NCBI GenBank assembly: GCA_904501715.1
Contig: CAJGCD010000044.1
Coordinates: 1-13,122, forward strand
Reading direction: 5' to 3'
Origin: an uncultured Clostridia bacterium
GTDB taxonomy: Bacteria > Bacillota > Clostridia > Oscillospirales > CAG-272
Length of the DNA: 13,122 nucleotides
The notes below the pieces were generated by a model. The model was not told the origin of the DNA, did not search any database, and worked only from the letters and a program-made list of their open reading frames with translations. This document shows positions 1 through 6,283 of this stretch, piece by piece; the first letter of the stretch is position 1, and each line of letters opens with the position of its first letter. The translations under genes and the position numbers were made by a program.

Positions 1-465
1 AGCATAAATACCGACAGCACCCACGAATACAGTACTGACGGCGAGAGCTGGACCTCCTGCACGGGTGCGCTCACCGAGCTTGATGCGGGCAAGTATTACG
101 TCCGCGTGAGGGCAAACGGCAGCGCGCTGGCATCCGAGGCACAGGAGCTGACGGTAAGTGAATACGGTCAAGCGCCCTCTCAATCGGGTAACGATAGCAA
201 CGGCTCTCTACCCAATAGCGGACAGACGGGAGATACGGACTCTGACAGCAACGGTGGCGACTCCGCTCTTGATGTCACCCCCGACAGCGAGGATGATAAC
301 AATGACACGGGAAAAGCTACCGCAAAAAAGGATAACTCCGCCTTCAACGTAAATTTCGGATGCGGACTTACACTTGGCAGCGGCGGCGCAGTTCTTTTGA
401 TTACTGTGCTTTTCACAGTATTACCGCTTCTCAAAAGGAAAAAGACTTTTGATGACGTAAAATAA
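1..465 (+). CDS. C-terminal part of a secreted, membrane-anchored surface protein (5' end outside window)
   Basis: The reading frame is open from base 1 to the TAA at 463-465, giving 154 residues; the true start lies upstream. The first 50 or so residues read like the end of a beta-sandwich module (EYSTDGESW, then YYVRVRANGSALASEAQEL), a pattern frequent in extracellular repeat domains of gut Clostridia. Next comes a low-complexity linker of about 65 residues rich in Ser, Gly, Asn and Asp, the kind that spans a cell wall. The end has one Cys (FGCG), a hydrophobic stretch (GGAVLLITVLFTVLPLL) and a basic tail, KRKK, then TFDDVK. This fits a C-terminal membrane anchor with the bulk outside. There is no LPXTG just before the hydrophobic segment. 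Enzymatic or binding function cannot be told from this fragment. A strong terminator follows directly. Confidence 0.85.
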   Translation, partial: SINTDSTHEYSTDGESWTSCTGALTELDAGKYYVRVRANGSALASEAQELTVSEYGQAPSQSGNDSNGSLPNSGQTGDTDSDSNGGDSALDVTPDSEDDNNDTGKATAKKDNSAFNVNFGCGLTLGSGGAVLLITVLFTVLPLLKRKKTFDDVK

Positions 466-471
466 TAACGC

Positions 472-505
472 AAGGTCGGATTTGGCAATCAAATCCGACC
501 TTTTT
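472..505 (+). terminator. Rho-independent terminator of the surface-protein gene
   Basis: A perfect 12-bp stem (AAGGTCGGATTT paired with AAATCCGACCTT) with a 7-base loop is followed by a T run. It starts 7 bases after the stop codon of the surface-protein fragment and separates it from the marR operon. Confidence 0.9.
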
Positions 506-519
506 CGTAGGGCATATAC

Positions 520-545
520 GTAGGTGCGCACATTGTGCGTCTGCC
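520..545 (+). repeat. Short palindromic repeat of the GTAGG family, copy 0
   Basis: The sequence opens with GTAGGTG and then forms a palindrome, CGCACA-T-TGTGCG. The centre is almost identical to the copy at 5717-5744. Five further relatives with different but self-complementary centres lie at 5809, 5858, 5917 and 8797 in addition to 5717. The rest of 466-613 shows no gene. Confidence 0.65.
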
Positions 546-612
546 ACGGCGGCGGTATATTTCCTTTCCGTCACCCGCGTTTATAAAAAAATCAAGGGCA
601 GAACAAAAAGAT

Positions 613-626
613 GTTGACAACTCAAC
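613..626. promoter_or_regulatory. Candidate MarR operator, palindrome GTTGA-N4-TCAAC over the -35 box
   Basis: GTTGACAACTCAAC is a perfect 5+5 inverted repeat with a 4-base centre, and it contains the whole -35 hexamer TTGACA (614-619). A bound dimer would block RNA polymerase. MarR proteins commonly autoregulate from palindromes in their own promoter, and FabT, the MarR-type regulator of fatty acid synthesis in streptococci, uses a TTTGA/TCAAA palindrome of similar build. That the MarR protein encoded just downstream binds here is inferred. Confidence 0.6.
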
Positions 627-642
627 GTTTTTATGATATGAT
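614..642 (+). promoter_or_regulatory. Sigma-A type promoter of the marR-acyl-CoA synthetase operon
   Basis: The -35 box is TTGACA (614-619) and the -10 box TATGAT (637-642), separated by exactly 17 bases. The expected transcription start near 649 leaves a leader of about 28 bases before the TTG start codon. A TATAAT at 642-647 is also present but would need a 22-base spacer, so the upstream hexamer is preferred. Confidence 0.8.
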
Positions 643-676
643 ATAATCAGGATATTTTGTGAAAGGAGGCGAGAGG

Positions 677-1147
677 TTGGAAAAGGACAGATTTGACAAA
701 TTTTATCATCTTATATCCTGCTCTTCAAAGAGCATACAAAGGCTGCGCAGCATCGGTATGATGCCATACGGGCTCACGGGAGCGCACACAATGTGTCTGC
801 GGCATCTTTACGGAAATCCCGACGGACTGACACGCACCAAGCTGACCAGACTCTGCGACATTGACAAGGCGCAGGTATCCCGCATCATCAACGAGCTTTG
901 CTCCAAGGGATACGCTATCGAAACCGAAAGCGAAAATATTAATTACAGAAAACGATTGAAGCTCACACCTATGGGCAAAGATACCACCGAGGAGATAAAT
1001 CGGCTGGTGCTTGACCTTAACGGCTTTGTAAGCGCCGATATACCCGATGAAGACCTGAGGGTATTCTACAACACCTTTGAAAAAATATGCGAAAGACTCA
1101 AGGAATCCGAGGATACCCTTGAAAAACGTATATCCGAAACTACCTGA
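677..1147 (+). CDS. MarR-family winged-helix transcriptional regulator
   Basis: This is a 156-residue cytoplasmic regulator, the normal size for a MarR protein, which acts as a dimer. An N-terminal helical part (1-50) leads to the winged helix: LTRTKLTRLCDIDKAQVSR (51-69) is the helix-turn-helix, and residues 81-100, ending KRLKLTPMG, form the wing and the typical L-x-L-T-x-x-G end. The C-terminal helices (101-156) would dimerise. A GTG at 659 is in frame, but the ribosome site AAAGGAGG (662-669) lies inside that longer version, so the TTG at 677, seven bases after GGAGG, is the better start. It is the first gene of the operon with the acyl-CoA synthetase 45 bp downstream. Given the neighbours, a fatty acid or acyl-CoA ligand is plausible, as with FabT, but the ligand is not visible in the sequence. 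Confidence 0.9.
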   Translation: MEKDRFDKFYHLISCSSKSIQRLRSIGMMPYGLTGAHTMCLRHLYGNPDGLTRTKLTRLCDIDKAQVSRIINELCSKGYAIETESENINYRKRLKLTPMGKDTTEEINRLVLDLNGFVSADIPDEDLRVFYNTFEKICERLKESEDTLEKRISETT

Positions 1148-1192
1148 AAAATTTTAAGAATATAGTATTGAATTGAAAGGATAATATCCGTT

Positions 1193-2926
1193 ATGAGCAA
1201 CAAGAAAAAAGCAATCAAGGTATACAACAAAAAGAAGGAGATCCGACTTTACGAGCGAGTTTCCGACGTAAGAGATTTCTGCCGAGTTATTGCCAAGCAC
1301 GGCGACCGCGTGCTCTTCTCTTATTTTGACAAAAAGAGAAATCTTCACGATATGACATACGGCGAATTCCACGCAAACGTACTTAAGACCGCGGCAGGAC
1401 TTACAGAAAAGGGACTCGCTAAAAAGCGTGTGGCTATTATAGGCGAGACCTCTCCCGAGTGGGTATACACCTACCTTGCGGTTTTGGCGGTGGGCGGAGT
1501 TGCTATTCCTCTTGACAAGGAGCTGACCATTGACGTTATCGAAGGCTTTATGGAGAGTGCGGAGGCCGACGCGCTTATCTACTCCGCAAGCTTCAACGGC
1601 AAATTCGAAAACGCTATGAAGACTCACAAGACCCTTAAGACCTTTATTCCTATGACTCCCTCTGAGGAGGAGCTTGCCCTCTCAAAGAAGATACTTCCCC
1701 TTGACACCGTCAAGGAGCTTGGTGAGGCTTCGGTAGCTAAGGGCTACGCCATTCCCAAGGTAGAAAACAGAGAGACGGTTGCCGAATTCCTCTTCACCTC
1801 TGGTACAACAGGCACGAGTAAGTGCGTAATGCTCAGCCAGAAGAACATATTCGCGGCAGTTTCGGCAGCGGCAGAAACGGTTGACTTCAACCCCGACGAT
1901 ACCATAGTTTCTCTCCTTCCTATACACCACACCTACGAGCTTGCTTGTATGCTTGCGGGTATGGACTACGGTATGCACATAGGCATCAACGACTCGCTGA
2001 CCCACGTGCTCAAGAACCTTCAGATATTCAAGCCTACGGGTCTGGTTCTCGTTCCTCTTTACGTTTACACCTTCTACAAGAGGATCTGGTCCGAGGCTAA
2101 GAAGACGGGCAGAGATAAAACGCTCAAGCTCGGTATCAGCGCCGCGCGCACGCTTCGCAGTATGGGTATAGACAAGCGCCGCGACATATTCGGAGAGGTG
2201 CTCAAATCCTTCGGCGGCAGACTTGAGAAGATAATCTGCGGCGGAGCGGCACTCAGCCCCAAGATGATAGAATTCTTTGAGACTCTCGGCATCTCCATAT
2301 ACGAGGGCTTCGGTATAACCGAGTGCTCTCCTCTGGTAGCCGTGACCCCCTACTACGCCAGAAAGTACGCCTCGGTAGGTCCCGCAGTGCCCTGCTGTCA
2401 GATACGTATTGACGTTCACAGCACCAACGACGACGGATATCAGGAGGGTGAGATTCAGGTCAAGGGTGACAACGTAATGCTGGGCTATTACAAGGACGAG
2501 AAGGCTACCGCAAAGGCGTTCACCGAGGACGGCTGGTTCCGCACGGGCGACGTGGGATATCTTGACGAGGACAATTACTGCCACATTACAGGCCGTCTTA
2601 AGTCTGTAATCGTTCTTGAAAACGGTAAGAACGTATTCCCCGAGGAGATAGAAGAGTATCTCGGCGGCATAGAGATGATAGCCGAGTGCGTAGTGGTAGG
2701 CAGACAGAACGACACCGAGGTAACTCTCGTTGCGGTCGTATATCCCGACGCCTCCAAGTTCCCCGAGGGAGCTACCTCAGAGGATATGGAAAAGTCTATC
2801 CGCGATGCTATAAACGCTCTTAACAAGACTCTCCCCACCTACAAGCACATAAAGGGAATAGAGCTTCGCGACACTGAATTTGAAAAGACTACCTCCAGAA
2901 AGATAAAGCGCCACCTTGTAAAATAA
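1193..2926 (+). CDS. Long-chain fatty acid-CoA ligase (AMP-binding, ANL superfamily), possibly acyl-ACP synthetase
   Basis: This 577-residue cytoplasmic or membrane-associated enzyme activates a carboxylic acid with ATP to an acyl-adenylate and passes it to CoA (or ACP). All core motifs of the family are visible: the P-loop TSGTTGTSK (202-210), GGAALSP (350-356), the substrate-pocket motif YEGFGITEC (370-378), TGD (451-453) with the hinge region GRLKSVIVLENGKNVFPEEIE (467-487), and the C-terminal catalytic lysine in TTSRKIKR (Lys570). There is no signal peptide. A weak ribosome site (GAAAGG, 1175-1180) precedes the ATG. It shares the marR operon and directly precedes fakB-fakA, so the substrate is most likely a long-chain fatty acid. 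CoA versus ACP as acceptor, and exact chain length, cannot be decided from the sequence. Some members of this group also act on aryl or medium-chain acids. Confidence 0.9.
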   Translation: MSNKKKAIKVYNKKKEIRLYERVSDVRDFCRVIAKHGDRVLFSYFDKKRNLHDMTYGEFHANVLKTAAGLTEKGLAKKRVAIIGETSPEWVYTYLAVLAVGGVAIPLDKELTIDVIEGFMESAEADALIYSASFNGKFENAMKTHKTLKTFIPMTPSEEELALSKKILPLDTVKELGEASVAKGYAIPKVENRETVAEFLFTSGTTGTSKCVMLSQKNIFAAVSAAAETVDFNPDDTIVSLLPIHHTYELACMLAGMDYGMHIGINDSLTHVLKNLQIFKPTGLVLVPLYVYTFYKRIWSEAKKTGRDKTLKLGISAARTLRSMGIDKRRDIFGEVLKSFGGRLEKIICGGAALSPKMIEFFETLGISIYEGFGITECSPLVAVTPYYARKYASVGPAVPCCQIRIDVHSTNDDGYQEGEIQVKGDNVMLGYYKDEKATAKAFTEDGWFRTGDVGYLDEDNYCHITGRLKSVIVLENGKNVFPEEIEEYLGGIEMIAECVVVGRQNDTEVTLVAVVYPDASKFPEGATSEDMEKSIRDAINALNKTLPTYKHIKGIELRDTEFEKTTSRKIKRHLVK

Positions 2927-2936
2927 TAAAAATCTC

Positions 2937-2965
2937 TTGACAATACCGCCAAAAAAGTTTATAAT
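2937..2965 (+). promoter_or_regulatory. Consensus-like sigma-A promoter for fakB-fakA
   Basis: The boxes are TTGACA (2937-2942) and TATAAT (2960-2965) with a 17-base spacer, a match to the full consensus. It begins 10 bases after the synthetase stop codon, with no terminator in between, so fakB-fakA can be read both from the upstream operon and on its own. The predicted leader is about 50 bases. The GTTGA-N4-TCAAC palindrome seen before marR is absent here. Confidence 0.85.
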
Positions 2966-3023
2966 AAACCAAGATGTGGTTTTCATTACTATATTTAACG
3001 GTACATCAAAGAAAGGAACTACT

Positions 3024-3890
3024 ATGAACAATTACGTTATACTTACCGACTCGGGCACAGACCTTACAAAAGAGATGGCGGCAGAGTGCGGTGTGGAGAT
3101 TATAGACCTTACGGTTTCCATAGAGGGAATGGAGCCCGTTGCCAACAGCGACGTTGACCCCAAGGAGCTTTACGCTATGCTCCGCGACAAAAAGAGCGCT
3201 TCTACCTCTGCTATAAATCTTGAGACCTTCAAGGAAAGGATGGCTGCCCATCTTAAAGAGGGCGAGGACGTTATCTATCTGGGCTTTTCCTCGGGACTGA
3301 GCTACACCTTTACGGCGGGAAGCCTTGCGGCAGATGAGCTCCGTGAGGAATACCCCGACAGACGCGTATATGCGGTGGATACCCTCTGCGCTTCTCTCGG
3401 TCAGGGCTTGCTTGTATATCTTGCGGCACAGCTCAAGGCAAATGGCGCGGATATTGACGAGGTAAAGACCTTCGTGGAGGAAAACCGTCTGAACCTCTGC
3501 CACTGGTTCACCGTGGACGACCTTTTCTTCCTTAAGAGAGGAGGCAGAGTCAGCGGAGCTACGGCAGTTGTGGGAACTATGCTTGGAATAAAGCCCGTAA
3601 TGCACGTAGATAACGAGGGCAAGCTGATAAAGGTATCGGTAGCACGCGGAAGACGCGCATCTATCGATGCGCTTTTCGCGAAGATAAAGGACACCATCAA
3701 GGGCGACCCCAAGGACGCTACGGTATTTATTTCTCACGGTGACTGTGAGGAGGACGCGAAATATCTTGGCGACCGAATAGTTAATGAGCTTGGAGTTAAG
3801 GAGCTTAAGATAGGCTACGTAGGACCTGTTATCGGCTCCCATTCGGGTCCGGGAACACTGGCATTGTTTTATCTTGGAACAGAGAGGTAA
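3024..3890 (+). CDS. fakB: DegV/FakB-type fatty-acid-binding protein
   Basis: FakB proteins hold a fatty acid in a deep pocket and present its carboxylate to the kinase FakA; the acyl-phosphate product then goes to PlsX or PlsY. The 288 residues show the full DegV pattern: TDSGTDL near the N terminus (8-14), SASTSAIN (58-65), FSSGLSYTF (88-96), DTLCAS (119-124), the loop DLFFLKRGGRVSGA (166-179) and the C-terminal GSHSGPG (271-277). By analogy with characterised FakB proteins, Ser93 and His273 should contact the fatty acid carboxyl. The start is the ATG at 3024, six bases after GAAAGGA (3011-3017). A longer version from the TTG at 2937 would begin inside the -35 box and is rejected. The fakA gene follows after 3 bases, so the two are almost certainly translated together. 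Chain-length or saturation preference cannot be inferred. Confidence 0.92.
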   Translation: MNNYVILTDSGTDLTKEMAAECGVEIIDLTVSIEGMEPVANSDVDPKELYAMLRDKKSASTSAINLETFKERMAAHLKEGEDVIYLGFSSGLSYTFTAGSLAADELREEYPDRRVYAVDTLCASLGQGLLVYLAAQLKANGADIDEVKTFVEENRLNLCHWFTVDDLFFLKRGGRVSGATAVVGTMLGIKPVMHVDNEGKLIKVSVARGRRASIDALFAKIKDTIKGDPKDATVFISHGDCEEDAKYLGDRIVNELGVKELKIGYVGPVIGSHSGPGTLALFYLGTER

Positions 3891-3893
3891 AGA

Positions 3894-5525
3894 ATGAGAA
3901 TAGATGCAGGTATTTTAAAAAATATGCTTGTTTCGGGAGCAAACGCTCTTGATAACAACAAGGAAGCCATAAACAATATGAACGTATTTCCCGTTCCCGA
4001 CGGAGATACGGGTATAAATATGACTCTGACGCTTGGCGCTGTCCGCAAAATGAGCGGGGAATACAGCGCGGTAAATACCCTTTCCGCGGATGCGGCATCG
4101 GCTGTGCTTCGCAGCGCCAGAGGTAACTCGGGAGCTATACTCTCCCTCTTCTTCAGAGGTCTTGCAAAGGCTTGGAAGCATAGCGAAACGGTTGGAACCG
4201 AGGAGCTGGCAAAGGGCTTCCGCAGAGGCTGTGACGAGGCTTACAGAGCGGTAATGAAGCCCTCTGAGGGAACTATCCTCACGGTAATGCGCCGCTCGGC
4301 AGAGGAGGCTGAGGCTGCTCTTGAGAGAGGAGAGTACAGCGACGATACTCTTCCCGAATTTCTTGAATTTATAATAAGCAAGGCGCAGGAGTCGCTGGAC
4401 GACACGCCTAAGATGCTTCCTATCCTTAAGGAGGTAGGTGTGGTTGACGCGGGCGGCTGCGGCTTTGTTACCGTGCTTAACGGAATGATGACCGCCCTTA
4501 ACGGCAATCCCGTAGCTCTTCTGGCTAAGGAAGAAACTATAGCGGCTGCGGACTTTTCCGAGTTTGACACCGCTGACATCACCTTCCCCTACTGCACCGA
4601 GTGCGTTACCGAGAAATTCCCCGAGTTTGAGGGAGAGGGACACGCCCGCGAGCTTCACGAGCTGCTGGGAGCTATCGGTGACAGCGTGGTATTTATCGAG
4701 GATGAGAAGATAATCAAGCTCCACGTGCATACAGACCACCCCGGCAGAGTTATTGAGAAGGCGGGCGAGTACGGTATGCTTGTTACCGTAAAGATAGAGA
4801 ATATGAGAAACCAGCATTCCGAGCTTGTTGCCAAGGAAGCGGAGGTAGAGGAAAAGGTAGCTTCTCCCGACAACGCTTACGGCTTCGTTTCGGTATGTAT
4901 GGGTAACGGAATTTCCGACACCTTCAGGGACCTTGGAGTTGACACCGTGATACACGGCGGTCAGACCATGAACCCCAGCACTCAGGACATTATCGACGGA
5001 GTTCGCAAGACTCCCGCAAAGACTGTTTTCGTTCTGCCCAACAACAAGAATATCTATATGGTAGCAGAGCAGGCGTCAAAGCTGGTAAAGGACCGCAAGG
5101 TGGTAGTAATGAACACCAAGAGCGTTCCTCAGGGAATATCGGCGATGATAGCCTTCAATCCCGAGGGAGAGCTTGAGGAGAATCTTGAGGCTATGAACGC
5201 AGCTATCGCTTCTGTTACAAGTATGTCTATCACTCAGGCGGTGCGTAACACCACCCTTGAGGGCGAGAAGATAAAGAACGGACAGATGCTCGGACTTATG
5301 AACGGCGCTATCGAGTGCGTTGCAAACGACACTAAGGAGTGCCTTGATATGCTGTCGGAGAAGATGACCGACGCAAGCTTCATCACTCTGTTTTACGGCG
5401 CGGACGTAAGCGATGAGGAGGCGGCGGCGGCAGAGAACGCTATCCGCCAGGCGCACGCCGACGCGGAGGTCACGCTTATAAACGGCGGTCAGCCCCTTTA
5501 CGATTATATCATTTCTGTTGAATAG
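3894..5525 (+). CDS. fakA: Fatty acid kinase FakA (DhaK/DhaL-type ATP-binding subunit)
   Basis: FakA phosphorylates the fatty acid bound to FakB, using ATP, to give an acyl-phosphate for phospholipid synthesis. At 543 residues it is close to the usual size of about 550. The N-terminal DhaL-like nucleotide domain (about 1-200) has NVFPVPDGDTGINM (30-43), where Asp36 and Asp38 would hold Mg-ATP, then RGNSGAILS (76-84), SEGTILTVMR (124-133) and DAGGCGF (185-191). The middle domain carries FPYC (Cys234) and HVHTDHPG (His277, His279), the Cys/His set proposed as the zinc site in staphylococcal FakA. The C-terminal domain (about 325-543) is DegV-like and docks FakB. It starts 3 bases after fakB, with AGAGAGG inside the fakB end as ribosome site. 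Its TAG stop is at the same time the first three bases of a repeat element. Confidence 0.95.
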   Translation: MRIDAGILKNMLVSGANALDNNKEAINNMNVFPVPDGDTGINMTLTLGAVRKMSGEYSAVNTLSADAASAVLRSARGNSGAILSLFFRGLAKAWKHSETVGTEELAKGFRRGCDEAYRAVMKPSEGTILTVMRRSAEEAEAALERGEYSDDTLPEFLEFIISKAQESLDDTPKMLPILKEVGVVDAGGCGFVTVLNGMMTALNGNPVALLAKEETIAAADFSEFDTADITFPYCTECVTEKFPEFEGEGHARELHELLGAIGDSVVFIEDEKIIKLHVHTDHPGRVIEKAGEYGMLVTVKIENMRNQHSELVAKEAEVEEKVASPDNAYGFVSVCMGNGISDTFRDLGVDTVIHGGQTMNPSTQDIIDGVRKTPAKTVFVLPNNKNIYMVAEQASKLVKDRKVVVMNTKSVPQGISAMIAFNPEGELEENLEAMNAAIASVTSMSITQAVRNTTLEGEKIKNGQMLGLMNGAIECVANDTKECLDMLSEKMTDASFITLFYGADVSDEEAAAAENAIRQAHADAEVTLINGGQPLYDYIISVE

Positions 5526-5686
5526 TTAGAATTATAAACGCTTTTCCTGTTCTTTTCTTGAAAGAAAAGAACCAAAAGAACTTGAAAAAGGAATATGTTA
5601 CGGCTGACAGGTGTGCGGTGCGTAATTATCCTCATAATGAAAAAAGCCGTCGGACAGCTTCGCTACCGACGGCTTTTGATTTTATA
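5523..5686 (+). repeat. TAGTTAG repeat element, copy A (long form with terminator)
   Basis: The element opens with TAGTTAGAATTATAAACG (5523-5540), whose first TAG is the fakA stop codon. It continues with a T-rich stretch, a hairpin with 9-bp arms (GTTCTTTTC at 5549-5557, GAAAAGAAC at 5564-5572), the conserved AAAAGAACTTGAAAAAGG, a stretch with GTGCGTAATTATCCTCATAA, and the terminator hairpin at 5643-5678. The same parts, in the same order but on the other strand, form copy C at 8878-9148. Confidence 0.85.
5643..5678. terminator. Bidirectional terminator hairpin after fakA, carried by repeat copy A
   Basis: The arms AAAAGCCGTCGG and CCGACGGCTTTT form a perfect 12-bp stem around a 12-base loop that itself can pair AGC with GCT. 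The A and T ends allow termination on either strand; on the plus strand it is followed by GATTTTAT. It lies about 120 bases after the fakA stop codon and ends the lipid operon. Confidence 0.88.
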
Positions 5687-5716
5687 ACAAACAACCGCAG
5701 GAGTCGACCATTGTTT

Positions 5717-5744
5717 GTAGGAGCGCACATTGTGCGTCCGCTCC
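5717..5744 (+). repeat. Short palindromic repeat of the GTAGG family, copy 1
   Basis: It begins GTAGGAG, has the palindromic centre CGCACA-T-TGTGCG and ends GTCCGCTCC. It is nearly identical to 520-545. A half-copy with GTCGACCATTG lies just before it (5703-5713). Confidence 0.7.
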
Positions 5745-5808
5745 CGTTAGCCTTCCCCGTGGGGACAAATGGCGCGAAAGCTATGTCCGCATATTCGCCT
5801 TTTGTGCG

Positions 5809-5832
5809 GTAGGGGAGCGCCTTGGTGCTCCC
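5809..5832 (+). repeat. Short palindromic repeat of the GTAGG family, copy 2
   Basis: It begins GTAGGG, followed by the inverted repeat GAGCGCC-TT-GGTGCTC, which pairs fully if one G-T wobble is allowed. The centre differs from neighbouring copies while pairing is kept. Confidence 0.7.
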
Positions 5833-5857
5833 GTTTGAAATAAAGATTATAAAAAAG

Positions 5858-5883
5858 GCGGGAGGAGCAAGCCCCTCCCCTAC
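5858..5883 (-). repeat. Short palindromic repeat of the GTAGG family, copy 3 (reverse orientation)
   Basis: Read on the minus strand it begins GTAGGG and continues with the inverted repeat GAGGGGC-TT-GCTCCTC, again with one G-T wobble. Orientation is opposite to copies 2 and 4, between which it sits. Confidence 0.7.
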
Positions 5884-5916
5884 GGCGGTGGGTATTCTCG
5901 GGCTTATATCTCACCC

Positions 5917-5944
5917 GTAGGGGTGACCATTGGTCGCCTGCTCC
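5917..5944 (+). repeat. Short palindromic repeat of the GTAGG family, copy 4
   Basis: It begins GTAGGGGT and has the palindromic centre GACCA-T-TGGTC, then GCCTGCTCC. It directly abuts the larger inverted-end element at 5950. Confidence 0.7.
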
Positions 5945-5949
5945 AATTA

Positions 5950-6147
5950 GCCTTCCCCGGCGGGGAAGGGGGACCGCTTGCGGTGGATGAGGAGAGTTCT
6001 GGGAAAGATATGTATCGCTTACTGTATGGGAGCTTCAAAGGTTCTCCAATAAGTAATTGAAAACATAGACTACACCCGAGCTCTCCTCATCAGTCTCGCT
6101 ATTTACTGCGCAAATATACGCTCGACAGCTTCTCCGCTGGAGAAGCC
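5950..6147 (+). repeat. Inverted-end repeat element of about 200 bp, copy E1
   Basis: The left end is a hairpin (CTTCCCC-GGC-GGGGAAG, 5952-5968), the right end another (CTTCTCC-GCT-GGAGAAG, 6129-6145); the two ends are inverted copies of each other at 15 of the outer 20 bases. Inside lie a small hairpin CCGC-TT-GCGG (5974-5983) and a long closing stem, GATGAGGAGAG near 5986 with CTCTCCTCATC near 6081. The strongly conserved right part contains TCAGTCTCGCTATTTACTGC. A second copy lies at 12928-13122. No open frame of note and no transposase are inside, so it looks like a non-autonomous, MITE-like element or a structured RNA. Confidence 0.8.
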
Positions 6148-6223
6148 TTTGGTTAAGCGGTGCTCCCAGGTCTATATCTCACCCGTATTATAAAGAAATA
6201 ATATTGCAATAAGGAAAATTTTA

Positions 6224-6252
6224 TTGACTAAGACGGGATTTTGCGGTATAAT
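6224..6252 (+). promoter_or_regulatory. Sigma-A promoter of the symporter-ddh operon
   Basis: The boxes are TTGACT (6224-6229) and TATAAT (6247-6252), 17 bases apart. Expected transcription start is near 6259, giving a leader of about 25 bases before the ATG at 6284, too short for a riboswitch. Confidence 0.85.
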
Positions 6253-6283
6253 AAGAATATATTGATTATTTATGGAGAAAATT

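Noticed and set aside
208..225. LPNSGQTG in the surface protein as a sortase signal
   Set aside because: It lies far before the hydrophobic segment and has Ser in place of Thr. Sortase motifs sit directly before the membrane stretch.
2937..3023. Longer FakB starting at TTG 2937
   Set aside because: That start would lie in the -35 box, upstream of the transcription start, and has no ribosome site. The ATG at 3024 has one and matches the family's usual N terminus.
5558..5812. Open frame of 84 codons on the plus strand between fakA and the symporter
   Set aside because: It lies over repeat copy A, its terminator hairpin and GTAGG palindromes; there is no ribosome site and the peptide has no protein-like character.
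5690..6150. CRISPR array
   Set aside because: The repeats are palindromes of different types, in both orientations and at irregular spacing, with no constant repeat-spacer period and no cas genes.
6253..6283. Riboswitch (glycine or lysine) controlling the symporter-ddh operon
   Set aside because: The promoter leaves a leader of about 25 bases, too short for an aptamer; the upstream hairpins lie before the promoter and belong to repeats.
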